A DNA stretch of 64,000 nt from Hydrogenophilales bacterium (lineage in GTDB: Bacteria; Pseudomonadota; Gammaproteobacteria; Burkholderiales; Thiobacillaceae): positions 248,001 to 312,000 of the forward strand of contig JACPYT010000002.1 of the NCBI GenBank assembly GCA_016195805.1. The letters are read 5' to 3'. The notes beneath the pieces were generated by a model that was not told the DNA's origin, ran no database searches, and saw only the letters and a list, made by a program, of their open reading frames with translations. Shown one piece after another: positions 19,902-28,857 of the stretch. Made by a program: the position numbers and the translations under genes. How positions within the stretch are numbered: the first letter of the stretch is position 1; every line of letters begins with the position of its first letter.

Positions 19902-21779
19902 ATGGCCCTGCTGCAGATATCCGAACCCGGCATGTCCACCGCGCCGCACCAGCACCGGCTGGCGGTCGGCATCGATCTGGGTACGACCAATTCCCTGGTG
20001 GCCACGGTGCGCTCCGGCCTCTCCATGGTGCTGGACGATGAGGCAGGGCACTCGCTGCTACCTTCGGTCGTGCGTTATCACGCCGGCGGCGACGTGGAGG
20101 TGGGGTATGCCGCCCAGTCTGCGCAGAATCTCGACCCCCACAACACCATCGTTTCGGTGAAGCGCTTCATGGGCCGCGGGATTGCCGACATCGAGGATAT
20201 TGCCAGCCTGCCGTATCGCTTTGTCGATGCGCCCGGCATGGTGCAGCTGAAAACCGCTGCCGGCGTGAAGAGCCCGGTCGAGGTCTCGGCCGAAATCCTG
20301 AAGGTGCTGCGCCAGCGTGCCGAAGCCGCGATGGGAGGGGAACTCGTCGGCGCGGTGATTACCGTGCCGGCCTATTTCGACGATGCCCAGCGCCAGGCCA
20401 CCAAGGATGCCGCACAGCTCGCAGGACTCAACGTGCTGCGCCTGCTGAATGAGCCGACTGCGGCGGCCATCGCCTACGGTCTCGACAACGCCTCCGAAGG
20501 CGTCTATGCGGTATACGACCTCGGTGGCGGCACCTTCGATATCTCGATCCTGAAGCTGGCCAAGGGCGTGTTCGAAGTCCTGGCCACCAACGGCGACTCG
20601 GCGCTCGGCGGCGACGACTTCGACCAGCGCGTGTTCTGCTGGATGCTCGAGCAGGGGCGCTTCGCGCCGCTGTCGGCGGGCGATGCACGCTTGCTGTTGA
20701 CCAAGGCGCGCGACGCCAAGGAAGCCTTGACCGAACATACTGAGGTGCGCGTCACCGCGGTGCTCTCGACCGGCGAAATGATGGACGCGACGCTGACGCA
20801 GTCTGCCTTCAACACCATGACCGCCAGCCTGGTCAGTAAGACGCTGGCGCCCACCCGCAAGGCGCTGCGCGACGCCGGGCTGGCCGTGGACGAGGTAAAG
20901 GGCGTTGTCATGGTGGGTGGTTCGACCCGCATGCCCTGCATCCGCCAAGCCGTGGCCGACTTCTTCAGGCAGACCCCGCTCACCAATCTCGATCCAGACA
21001 AGGTCGTCGCGCTGGGCGCCGCCATGCAGGCAGACGTGCTGGCAGGCAACCGCGCCGGCGACGACTGGCTGCTGCTCGACGTGATCCCGCTGTCGCTCGG
21101 TCTCGAAACCATGGGCGGCCTGACCGAGAAGGTCATCCCGCGCAACACCACCATTCCCACCGCACGCGCGCAGGATTTCACCACCTTCAAGGATGGCCAG
21201 ACCGCGATGAGCGTGCACGTGTTGCAGGGCGAACGCGAACTCGCGTCCGACTGCCGCTCGCTGGCGCGCTTCGAACTGCGCGGCATTCCGCCGATGGTGG
21301 CGGGCGCAGCGCGCATCCGCGTCACCTTCCAGGTCGACGCCGACGGCCTGCTGTCGGTGTCGGCGCGCGAACAGAGCAGCGGCGTCGAGGCCAGCGTGCA
21401 GGTCAAACCTTCGTACGGCCTCGGCGACGAGGACATCACGCGCATGCTGAAGGACGCCTTCACCCACGCCAAGGACGACATGTACGCGCGTGCACTGAAC
21501 GAGCAGATCGTCGACGCGCAGGGCCTGATCGCCGCCACCCGCGCGGCGATGGCGGAAGACGGTGCACTGCTCGATGCGGCCGAAACCGCTGCGATCGAAG
21601 TCGGCATCGCCGCCCTTGAAAAATTGATGGCGGGCCCCGATGTCGAGCCTAATCACCACCTGGCCATCAAGCGCGGCATCGAAGCACTGAATGCCGCCAC
21701 CACCGAATTCGCCCAGCGTCGCATGGACCAGAACGTGCGGCGTGCCATGGCCGGACAAAAACTGGAAACCTTCGGTTGA
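19902..21779 (+). CDS. hscA: Fe-S assembly Hsp70 chaperone HscA
   Basis: This is the specialised Hsp70 that acts on IscU to promote release of its cluster. The 625-residue protein has the Hsp70 signatures [31 protein letters not shown] and [17 protein letters not shown], and a substrate-binding domain ending without the EEVD-like tail of DnaK. An N-terminal extension of about 20 residues precedes the ATPase core. The next gene starts 16 bp downstream. Confidence 0.96.
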   Translation: MALLQISEPGMSTAPHQHRLAVGIDLGTTNSLVATVRSGLSMVLDDEAGHSLLPSVVRYHAGGDVEVGYAAQSAQNLDPHNTIVSVKRFMGRGIADIEDIASLPYRFVDAPGMVQLKTAAGVKSPVEVSAEILKVLRQRAEAAMGGELVGAVITVPAYFDDAQRQATKDAAQLAGLNVLRLLNEPTAAAIAYGLDNASEGVYAVYDLGGGTFDISILKLAKGVFEVLATNGDSALGGDDFDQRVFCWMLEQGRFAPLSAGDARLLLTKARDAKEALTEHTEVRVTAVLSTGEMMDATLTQSAFNTMTASLVSKTLAPTRKALRDAGLAVDEVKGVVMVGGSTRMPCIRQAVADFFRQTPLTNLDPDKVVALGAAMQADVLAGNRAGDDWLLLDVIPLSLGLETMGGLTEKVIPRNTTIPTARAQDFTTFKDGQTAMSVHVLQGERELASDCRSLARFELRGIPPMVAGAARIRVTFQVDADGLLSVSAREQSSGVEASVQVKPSYGLGDEDITRMLKDAFTHAKDDMYARALNEQIVDAQGLIAATRAAMAEDGALLDAAETAAIEVGIAALEKLMAGPDVEPNHHLAIKRGIEALNAATTEFAQRRMDQNVRRAMAGQKLETFG

Positions 21780-21795
21780 GCGGGCTGCCCCCATC

Positions 21796-22569
21796 ATGCT
21801 GAACGACGATTTCATCGAATCCCTGCGGGTGAGGCTCGAGGCCCACCCGATCTACGCGGCCGTGCAGACGCTTGACGACCTGCGCATCTTCATGCAGCAC
21901 CACGTCTATTCCGTGTGGGACTTCATGTCGCTGATCAAATACCTGCAGCATGAAGTCGCACCCGCGCGCTGGCCGTGGACGCCGAGCCGCGACGCCTCGG
22001 TGCAGCGCTTCATCAACGAACTGGTGCTGGAGGAGGAAACCGACATCGCACTGCCGGGGCAGGAAGGCTTCACCAGCCACTTCATGCTGTATCTCGCCGC
22101 CATGCGCGAAGTCGGCGCTGACGCCGACTCCCCCGCACGATTCGTGCAGATGGCAGGCGAGCAGGGCATCGACGCGGCGCTTGCTTCCGGCCTGGTGCCG
22201 GCGCCGTCCGCCGCCTTCACCCGTACCACCTTCGGTTTCATCGACAGCGGCAAGCCGCATGCCGTGGCCGCTGCGCTGGCGCTTGGGCGCGAGCACGTCA
22301 TCCCGTCGATGTTTCGCGCCTTCCTGTCACGCATGGCGGTGACCGAAGCACAGGCGCCAAGCTTTCACTATTACCTCAACCGTCACGTCCATCTTGACGA
22401 GGATTTCCATGCGCCGTTGTCGTTACGTCTGCTTGCCGCCCTGTGCGCTGACGACGCTGGCAAATGGCATGAAGCCGAAGCGGCTGCGGAGGCTGCGGTC
22501 AATGCCCGTATTCTTTTCTGGGATGGTGTGTTAAAAGCACTGCCCAGCCATCACGCCCAGGCAGCTTGA
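21796..22569 (+). CDS. DUF3050 family protein, heme-oxygenase-like fold
   Basis: This is a 257-residue soluble protein inserted between hscA and fdx. I assign it to DUF3050 from motifs such as HPIYAAVQTLDDLRIFMQHH, YSVWDFMSLIKYLQ and NELVLEEETD. The family is thought to share the all-helical heme-oxygenase/TenA fold. The C-terminal stretch HYYLNRHVHLDEDFH carries a dense set of His and Asp residues, resembling metal-ligand helices of heme-oxygenase-like diiron oxidases; this is inference. The start is the ATG at 21796, not the track start inside hscA. No function is established. Confidence 0.75.
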   Translation: MLNDDFIESLRVRLEAHPIYAAVQTLDDLRIFMQHHVYSVWDFMSLIKYLQHEVAPARWPWTPSRDASVQRFINELVLEEETDIALPGQEGFTSHFMLYLAAMREVGADADSPARFVQMAGEQGIDAALASGLVPAPSAAFTRTTFGFIDSGKPHAVAAALALGREHVIPSMFRAFLSRMAVTEAQAPSFHYYLNRHVHLDEDFHAPLSLRLLAALCADDAGKWHEAEAAAEAAVNARILFWDGVLKALPSHHAQAA

Positions 22570-22599
22570 GCGTATTTCTCAGCCGTATAGACTAAAGTC

Positions 22600-22938
22600 A
22601 TGCCCCAACTCATCGTATTGCCCCATGTCGAACTCTGCCCCGAGGGTGCCGTGATCGAAGCCAAGCCAGGTGACACCATCTGCGATACCCTGCTTGCCAA
22701 CGGCGTCGAGATCGAACACGCCTGCGAAAAATCCTGCGCCTGCACCACCTGCCATGTCATCGTGCGGGAAGGCTTCAATTCACTGGCAGCGTCAACCGAA
22801 GAAGAGGATGATCTGCTCGACAAGGCTTGGGGACTGGAGCCGCAATCGCGGCTGTCGTGCCAGGCGCGCGTGAACAGCAGCGATCTGGTGATCGAAATTC
22901 CAAAATACACCATCAACATGGTCAAGGAAGGGCATTGA
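22600..22938 (+). CDS. fdx: ISC-type [2Fe-2S] ferredoxin
   Basis: This adrenodoxin-like ferredoxin provides electrons for cluster assembly. The 112-residue protein has the ligand pattern CEKSCACTTC with a distal cysteine in SRLSCQARV. It lies 30 bp after the DUF3050 gene and 1 bp before iscX. Confidence 0.95.
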   Translation: MPQLIVLPHVELCPEGAVIEAKPGDTICDTLLANGVEIEHACEKSCACTTCHVIVREGFNSLAASTEEEDDLLDKAWGLEPQSRLSCQARVNSSDLVIEIPKYTINMVKEGH

Positions 22939-22939
22939 A

Positions 22940-23134
22940 ATGAAGTGGACGGATTCCCTCGACATCGCCATCGAACTCGCCGAGGCCCACCCCGAAATCG
23001 ACCCGCGCACCATCCGCTTCACCGACCTGCACAACTGGGTGATGGAACTGCCCGATTTCGATGACGATCCGAATCATTCGGGCGAGAAAATCCTCGAAGC
23101 GATCCAGATGGCGTGGATCGACGAGGTGAGTTGA
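22940..23134 (+). CDS. iscX: Fe-S assembly adaptor IscX
   Basis: This small acidic protein (64 residues) is the usual last gene of the isc operon. It binds IscS at the same site as frataxin and modulates the rate of cluster formation. Recognisable segments are DSLDIAIELAEAHPEIDP, FTDLHNWV and GEKILEAIQMAWIDE. A terminator follows 43 bp downstream. Confidence 0.95.
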   Translation: MKWTDSLDIAIELAEAHPEIDPRTIRFTDLHNWVMELPDFDDDPNHSGEKILEAIQMAWIDEVS

Positions 23135-23177
23135 AAGATACGGCAGCTGTGCTCGTAGAATATCTGCGCCATGAAAG

Positions 23178-23201
23178 AAGGGGGCTGATGCCCCCCTTTT
23201 T
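23178..23201 (+). terminator. Rho-independent terminator of the isc operon
   Basis: AAGGGGGC-TGAT-GCCCCCC followed by TTTTT forms a strong GC hairpin with a U-tract. The opposite strand also has a pyrimidine-rich tail (CCCCCTTCTTTC), so it may terminate the convergent outer-membrane protein gene as well. Confidence 0.9.
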
Positions 23202-23229
23202 CATTGCGCTGTATTGCGCTGGGAAAGCG

Positions 23230-23823
23230 TCAGAATTTGTAGACCAAGCCGGCGGAAAGCAGATCAACGTTCGCTTGGCCAGTGCCGCCATTATCGGCTC
23301 TTCCGCCCGCTTTGAAATAGCGTTCCCATTCCACGCGGAGCCCTGCCGATTGGGTGAAGTTGTACTGCCCGCCCAGGCCCAATGACCATACGACATCGGT
23401 ATCACTGGAATTGTTGTTCGGGGTGCCGGCGATCGTGCCATTGACATCGGTACCCAGGATATTCATTCCACCCCGGCCAATCAGGGTGAAGCTGGGATTG
23501 AGTGCATACGTCCCGACCAGTTGAAGGAGCATTCCCTTGGTTTCTCTTGAGCCGGTCTTGGCACCGCTGTACCCGACTTTGCCTAAATCGACATAGCCAG
23601 CTTCCATGGAAATGTATTCATTCACTTCCAGGCCGCCGTATACCTTCCAGGCAGTATCCTTATCGTCGCACGTGGTGCCTGCGGGACAGGAAATGTCCGA
23701 GTCGGATTGCCCCAGGCTGGCGCCGAGGTAAGGCCTCAGGGTGAAATCGAAAAACCCGGCAGATGCGGGGGTGGACAGGACCAGTGCCGCAGCCATGGCT
23801 GCGGCGAGATGCTGAGTGCGCAT
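23230..23823 (-). CDS. Outer-membrane beta-barrel protein
   Basis: This is a 197-residue protein with a signal peptide cleaved after STPASA (about residue 22). Alternating hydrophobic beta-strand segments follow, ending in the aromatic outer-membrane sorting signature (GLVYKF). The pattern (LRPYLGASLGQSDSD, VYGGLEVNEYISMEAGYVDLG) resembles the OmpA-like eight-stranded barrel superfamily. CPAGTTCDD provides a possible disulfide in an extracellular loop. Specific function is unknown. It converges on iscX across a shared terminator. Confidence 0.8.
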   Translation of the reverse strand: MRTQHLAAAMAAALVLSTPASAGFFDFTLRPYLGASLGQSDSDISCPAGTTCDDKDTAWKVYGGLEVNEYISMEAGYVDLGKVGYSGAKTGSRETKGMLLQLVGTYALNPSFTLIGRGGMNILGTDVNGTIAGTPNNNSSDTDVVWSLGLGGQYNFTQSAGLRVEWERYFKAGGRADNGGTGQANVDLLSAGLVYKF

Positions 23824-24211
23824 GTAAAACTCCTCCAGAGTGAATTTGATTTATTTATTGTGATGACACAAAACAGGCTCGACATCCGACTTGTTCCGGG
23901 ATGGCCAGCCGGGAAACCCTTCGCAAGATTAATCTATTTTTACGATTTTATGTAGTTGATAATGTTTGCTTATCCATTCTGGCGAGGGATACGAGAGGTG
24001 TACGTTGTGGGTGTAGACCCAGGTGATGCTTTCTGAACTCGCCCTCAGTCTTGGGGCAATCCATGCCCGTATCGGGTATCTGACTGCAAGGGATAGGCTG
24101 TACGAAGAGCGCGTAAGCGATGCCTGTTTGCGAGCGGGTAGGCTGCTGGTTTATTGAGCGAGCAAAGCTGCCTCTGCCTCATGCTAGACTGCTCCAAAAT
24201 TCGAGACGAGC
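23824..24211. other. 388-bp intergenic region between the porin-like gene and flhB
   Basis: No gene is supported here. The region is the shared upstream sequence of two divergent genes and is AT-rich near the outer-membrane protein start. I note GATAA-N7-TTATC (23958-23974) as a weak dyad and an extended -10-like TGCTAGACT (24182-24190) shortly before flhB. No clear sigma-28 or sigma-54 promoter was found. Confidence 0.5.
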
Positions 24212-24976
24212 ATGGCCGAGGAGACAGAACTTTCCCGTACCGAACCGGCAAGTCCGCGGCGCCTGCAACAGGCACGTAGCGCCGGGGACGTTCCGCGTTC
24301 CGCAGAACTCACGGCGTGGGCGGTGTTGCTGTCGGCGCTGGGTATGCTGGGCTGGCTGGCGCCGCGGCTGATCAATGCCTTGCAGACGCTGACCGAGGCG
24401 GCTTTCATTTACGCAGCGCAGCCGCTTTCCCCGGTTTTTATTGAGGCGGTATGGTCTGCATTGTGGGCCGTGCTGCCGGTGCTGGCCGTCATTTTCGCCG
24501 CTGCCCTGGTGGCGCCTATCCTGCTTTCGGGCTGGGTGTTTGCGCCCCAGCTTGCCCAGGCTGATCTGACGCGCGCCCACCCTTTCAAGCCCTTTGTCAG
24601 ACTTTTTTCTGTCGACTCCTTGTTCGATGGATCACTGATGCTATTGAAATTGGCACTTGCCGCCGCTGCAGTCGGCTGGGTCCTGACGAATGGCTGGCCG
24701 GAACTGCAAGGCCTGACCCGCAGCGATATGAGCGTTGCGCTGGACGCAACGGCGGCCTGGGTGGGACGCGGTGTGCTGGTGCTGGCGGCGGCGCTGACGC
24801 TGGCCGCCGCGGTCGACGCTGGCTGGCGCTGGTGGCGCTATTTGCGCCGCCACGCGATGACTTGGCAGGAAGTGCTGGCCGAGGCGCGCGAATCCGAGGT
24901 CCATCCCGAAGTACGGGCGCAGCTGCGCGGCCGCCAGCAGCGGGCCGGCCAGCGCGTTGACGAGGTGATCGGGTGA
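24212..24976 (+). CDS. flhB: Flagellar export protein FlhB, C-terminally truncated form
   Basis: FlhB is an export-gate component of the flagellar type III secretion system. This protein has the typical N-terminus (ETELSRTEPASPRRLQQARSAGDVPRS) and four hydrophobic helices. It then ends at residue 254, just after the cytoplasmic linker EVLAEARESEVHPEVRAQLRGRQQRA. The usual C-terminal domain with the self-cleaving NPTH motif, which would make it about 380 residues, is missing. The stop overlaps the flhA GTG start (GTGA), so there is no hidden remainder in another frame. It is probably a natural variant whose substrate-switch domain may be encoded elsewhere. Confidence 0.85.
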   Translation: MAEETELSRTEPASPRRLQQARSAGDVPRSAELTAWAVLLSALGMLGWLAPRLINALQTLTEAAFIYAAQPLSPVFIEAVWSALWAVLPVLAVIFAAALVAPILLSGWVFAPQLAQADLTRAHPFKPFVRLFSVDSLFDGSLMLLKLALAAAAVGWVLTNGWPELQGLTRSDMSVALDATAAWVGRGVLVLAAALTLAAAVDAGWRWWRYLRRHAMTWQEVLAEARESEVHPEVRAQLRGRQQRAGQRVDEVIG

Positions 24977-27051
24977 GCGCACAGGGCGTGCTGGTGATGG
25001 GCCTGCCGGCGAACCGGCTGGCGGTGCCGGGGCTGGTGCTGCTGATCCTGGCGATGATGGTGCTGCCGCTCCCCACCTTCATGCTCGACGTGCTGTTCAC
25101 GCTCAACATCGCACTGGCGATGATCGTGCTGCTGGTGAGCCTGAACGCGCGGCGTCCGCTGGATTTCTCGGTGTTTCCCACAGTGCTGCTGCTGACCACG
25201 CTGCTGCGTCTGTCGCTCAACGTGGCGTCCACCCGCATCATCCTGATGCAGGGCCACACCGGGCCGGAGGCGGCAGGCAAGGTGATCGAGTCGTTCGGCA
25301 ATTTCCTGGTCGGCGGCAACATCGCGGTCGGCTTCGTGGTGTTCCTGATTCTGGTCATCATCAACTTCGTCGTCATCACCAAGGGCGCCGGACGCATTGC
25401 CGAGGTGGCGGCCCGCTTCACGCTCGACTCGATGCCGGGCAAGCAACTGGCCGTCGATGCGGACCTGAATGCCGGCTTCATCAACGAAGGCGAGGCGCGG
25501 ATGCGCCGCGGCGAGATCGGCCGCGAAGCGGATTTCTATGGCGCGATGGACGGTGCCTCCAAGTTCGTGCGCGGCGATGCCATCGCCGGCATGATCATCC
25601 TCGTGGTCAACCTGATCGGCGGCATTGCGGTGGGTTTGCTGCAGCACAACCTGGGGGTTGGCGAAGCGCTCGGGCGCTATGCCTTGCTGACCGTGGGCGA
25701 CGGACTGGTGACGCAGATTCCCGCGCTGATCATCTCGACCGCGGCAGGCATCGTGGTGAGCCGCGCATCGAGCGAGCAGGATCTGTCGCGCGAGTTTTCC
25801 ACGCAGATCTTCGGCCGGCCGCAAACGCTGTATGTCGCCGCGGCGGTGCTGGGTGCGCTGGGCGTGATTCCGGGAACGCCGCATCTGGCGTTTCTGACCA
25901 TCGCCGGCATGCTGGGCGGGCTGGGATTCTGGTTGATGCGCCGTCAGCGCACGGCAGCGTTCGACGTCGAACCGCTCGAACCGATCGAAGCCGAAACCGC
26001 GCCGACCGACGTTACCTGGGACGATATCCCGCCGGTCGATGTGCTGGCGCTCGAAGTCGGCTACCGGCTGATTCCGCTGGTCGACCGCAATCAGGGCGGC
26101 GCGGCGCTGAACAGAATCACCGAGGCGCGGCGTCGGTTTGCCACCGATATGGGGTTGGTGGTCCCACTCATCCGCGTACGCGACAACCTCGACCTCAAGC
26201 CGAACACCTATCGCATCACGCTCAAGGGCGTCGACGTAGCGCACGGCGAGATGCCCACCGGCCAGGTGCTGGCGGTCGACATGGGCGACGTGCTCGGACA
26301 CATCGATGGCGCACCGGGGCTGGATCCGCTGACCGGACTGGCCGGGGTATGGATCGAGGCCGGCCGGGTGGAGGAGGCCGAACTGCGCGGCTTTGTGGTG
26401 CTGGAGCCCGCCGAACTGATCGCGCGCCAGGTCGAGGCCGTATTCCGCCAGCATGCGCCGGAACTGCTGGGGCGCACCGAAGTGCAGCAGCTGCTCGACA
26501 CCCTGGCGCGCAGCCACCCGGGGTTGGTCGAGGATGTGACGCCGCGCCACCTGCCGCTGACCAGCGTGCAGGCGGTGCTGCAACAGTTGATTGCGGAAAA
26601 CGTCTCGATCCGCGACACCCGCACCCTGTTCGAAACGCTTGCGGCGCGCGCGCCGAAGAACCAGGCCATCGATGAACTGGTGGAAACCGTGCGCGCGGCG
26701 CTGGGGCGCAGCATCGTCGATCGTCTGTTCGAAGGCAGCAACCTGCTGCATATGATCGGCTTGGCGGCAGCGACCGAAACCCATTTGCTGAACGAGATGG
26801 GCGACGAGGGCGAGGCGCTGTTGTCGCCTGCCACGCTGGATGCATTGAACGACGCCGCGGAACGCGCAGTGGCCGAACAGGAAGCCGCGGGCTATCCGCC
26901 CGTACTGCTGACTTCTCCCGGCCTGCGTGCCATCCTCTCGCGCCTGCTGCGGCGCAACTTGCCGCGACTTTCGGTGATTGCCTATGCCGAGGTGCCTGCC
27001 GATAAAATGGTTCAGGTGAGTGCGGAACTGATGATGGGAGAGCGTGAATGA
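24973..27051 (+). CDS. flhA: Flagellar export gate protein FlhA
   Basis: FlhA forms the export gate and the nonameric cytoplasmic docking ring of the flagellar type III system. The 692-residue protein has the conserved membrane signature LDFSVFPTVLLLTTLLRLSLNVASTR and the FHIPEP region (FVVITKGAGRIAEVAARFTLDSMPGKQ). A full cytoplasmic domain follows from about residue 330. It starts at GTG 24973, overlapping flhB, and overlaps the start of flhF. Confidence 0.95.
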   Translation: MSAQGVLVMGLPANRLAVPGLVLLILAMMVLPLPTFMLDVLFTLNIALAMIVLLVSLNARRPLDFSVFPTVLLLTTLLRLSLNVASTRIILMQGHTGPEAAGKVIESFGNFLVGGNIAVGFVVFLILVIINFVVITKGAGRIAEVAARFTLDSMPGKQLAVDADLNAGFINEGEARMRRGEIGREADFYGAMDGASKFVRGDAIAGMIILVVNLIGGIAVGLLQHNLGVGEALGRYALLTVGDGLVTQIPALIISTAAGIVVSRASSEQDLSREFSTQIFGRPQTLYVAAAVLGALGVIPGTPHLAFLTIAGMLGGLGFWLMRRQRTAAFDVEPLEPIEAETAPTDVTWDDIPPVDVLALEVGYRLIPLVDRNQGGAALNRITEARRRFATDMGLVVPLIRVRDNLDLKPNTYRITLKGVDVAHGEMPTGQVLAVDMGDVLGHIDGAPGLDPLTGLAGVWIEAGRVEEAELRGFVVLEPAELIARQVEAVFRQHAPELLGRTEVQQLLDTLARSHPGLVEDVTPRHLPLTSVQAVLQQLIAENVSIRDTRTLFETLAARAPKNQAIDELVETVRAALGRSIVDRLFEGSNLLHMIGLAAATETHLLNEMGDEGEALLSPATLDALNDAAERAVAEQEAAGYPPVLLTSPGLRAILSRLLRRNLPRLSVIAYAEVPADKMVQVSAELMMGERE

Positions 27052-28184
27052 GCGTGCGGGTATTCGTCGCGGCAAATGCGCGCGAAGGTCTGGCGCGCGT
27101 GCGCAGAGAACTGGGCGACGACGCCGTGGTGCTCTCCACCCGGCCGCACCCGCAGGGCGTCGAACTCCTGGCCAGCGCCTACGGCGACCTGGCGGTACCG
27201 GCGGTCAACGAAGCGCCAGAAACGGCCGGCAGTTCGCGGATTCTGGCCGAATTGTCGCGCCTGCGCGGCCTGCTGCAAAACCAGCTGGCGGGCTTTGCCT
27301 GGGGCGCGGCGCGTCGGCGCGACCCCGTCCGGGTGGCGTTGATGCAGACCCTGTTCGCGGCAGGTTTTGGCAGCGCGCTCGCCCGTACCCTGGCCGCACG
27401 CCTGCCGCGCGGGCTTGATAACGAAGCCGCACAGCGCTGGCTGCGGCAGGTGCTGATACGCAACCTGCCGGTGCAGGGACGGGAGGCGGATCTGCTGGCC
27501 CGGGGCGGCCGCTACGCGCTGGTCGGCTCGACCGGGTCAGGCAAGACCACGACGCTCGCCAAACTCGCCGCACGCGGCGTCGAGGACCATGGTGCTGCCC
27601 AGGTGGCGCTGGTGGCCGCCGATGCCTACCGGATCGGCGCTGCGGCACAACTGACGGTGTATGCTGAGCTGCTTGGCGTGTCGCTGCATGTGGTCGAAGA
27701 CCAGGCCGGGCTGGCCCGGCTATTACCGCAACTCGCCACCAGGAAACTGGTGCTGATCGACACCGCGGGCTTCGCCCCATCCGATCCGCGTACCCGCGAG
27801 GGACAGGCACTCGATGCGATGGGTGTACGCCGTCTTGCGGTGATCGCTGCGAACCAGCAAGGGGCGGCGATCGAACAGGCGATGCTGCGTTTCGGCGAAG
27901 GTGCGGCTGCCAGCATTCTGACCAAGCTCGACGAAGCCCCGCAGCCGGGGGCGGCGCTCGACAGCGTGATCCGCCATCGCCTGCCGCTGGCCTACATCGC
28001 AGGCGGGCAGCGCGTGCCGGAAGACCTCCACACCCCCAACGCCGCCTATCTCGTCGATCGCGCATTGAAAGGCGGGCAGCTCGCCACCCCGTATGCCCTG
28101 GAAGCCGAGGACTGGCCGCTGTTTGCAGGCGTGGAGGCCGAACGCGCGGAGCGCCACGCCATAAAAGTCCTGCATGGCGGCTGA
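27048..28184 (+). CDS. flhF: SRP-like GTPase FlhF
   Basis: FlhF is an SRP-family GTPase that sets the position and number of polar flagella. The 378-residue protein has an N-terminal basic region, then the NG domain with P-loop GSTGSGKTTTLAKLA (about residues 159-173), G2/G3-type DAYRIGAAAQL and LVLIDTAGF, and TKLDEA. Its start overlaps flhA by four bases and its end overlaps the next gene by 11 bases. Confidence 0.93.
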   Translation: MSVRVFVAANAREGLARVRRELGDDAVVLSTRPHPQGVELLASAYGDLAVPAVNEAPETAGSSRILAELSRLRGLLQNQLAGFAWGAARRRDPVRVALMQTLFAAGFGSALARTLAARLPRGLDNEAAQRWLRQVLIRNLPVQGREADLLARGGRYALVGSTGSGKTTTLAKLAARGVEDHGAAQVALVAADAYRIGAAAQLTVYAELLGVSLHVVEDQAGLARLLPQLATRKLVLIDTAGFAPSDPRTREGQALDAMGVRRLAVIAANQQGAAIEQAMLRFGEGAAASILTKLDEAPQPGAALDSVIRHRLPLAYIAGGQRVPEDLHTPNAAYLVDRALKGGQLATPYALEAEDWPLFAGVEAERAERHAIKVLHGG

Positions 28185-28833
28185 CCAGGCCGCCGGGTTG
28201 CGCCGCCACAGTGCCCGGCAACCGGCGCGCTGCATCCACGTTTTTTCCGATTCACCCGACACCGCGGCCAGCCTGGCGCAGGCACTGCACCAAGCTGGCC
28301 GGGCGCCCCTCCTGGTCGACATGCAGGGCCGGCTGTTTGCCGACGCCCCGGCGCGCAGCCTGTTCGACTGGAGGCAGCAGCTTCAGCGCGAGCAGCTTCA
28401 AACACTCCCGCTGGCCTACGGCGCAGGCTGGTATGCGCCTGGCGTGCGTGCGGATGAACCGGCCTTGTCTGCCGTGGCGAACGGCTACGACCATGTGATA
28501 TTCGACGTGGGCTGGGGGAGCGGGCTTGCGCTGCTGCCGGGGGCGGCGCACACGGTGCTCATGGAGATCCGCCATGCAGACAAGAACCTGCATGCCGACG
28601 AACCGATGCTGCGAACCTATGCGCTGCTCAAGACGCTGGCTTGTTTGAAGGGGACAGTCAGCGTGGGCTTGCTGGGCGACCGGCTTGCCTGCGATCATGT
28701 CCGGGCTGCGAGTTGCCGTTTTCTAGAGCAGCGGTTCGCACATGCCATTTTCAGCCTGGCAAACGAGGATGATGCATTTGCCGCGCTAGCCGTTAGAATG
28801 GCGGACGAGGAGACGAGCCTGAGGGCTTGTTAA
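28174..28833 (+). CDS. Degenerate FlhG/MinD-like protein in the flhG position
   Basis: This 219-residue protein sits between flhF and fliA, where the MinD-like ATPase FlhG (YlxH/FleN) normally lies. Its layout is Rossmann-like (IHVFSDSPDTAASLAQALHQAGRAPLLVDMQGRL, YDHVIFDVGWGSG), recalling MinD/ParA strands. The deviant Walker A motif (GKGGVGKT) is absent, replaced by SDSPDTAAS. I infer an FlhG-derived or functionally analogous protein that has lost ATP binding. Overlap with flhF suggests co-translation. Confidence 0.6.
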   Translation: MAADQAAGLRRHSARQPARCIHVFSDSPDTAASLAQALHQAGRAPLLVDMQGRLFADAPARSLFDWRQQLQREQLQTLPLAYGAGWYAPGVRADEPALSAVANGYDHVIFDVGWGSGLALLPGAAHTVLMEIRHADKNLHADEPMLRTYALLKTLACLKGTVSVGLLGDRLACDHVRAASCRFLEQRFAHAIFSLANEDDAFAALAVRMADEETSLRAC

Positions 28834-28857
28834 ATAAAGACAGGAAACACCTGAAAC

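Noticed and set aside
24040-24080. TTGG...ATGC pattern as a sigma-54 promoter for flhB
   Set aside because: Spacing fits but both half-elements are poor; not strong enough to report as a promoter.
24838-27075. 745-aa minus-strand ORF opposite flhA
   Set aside because: Antisense shadow of flhA with biased composition and no recognisable domain.
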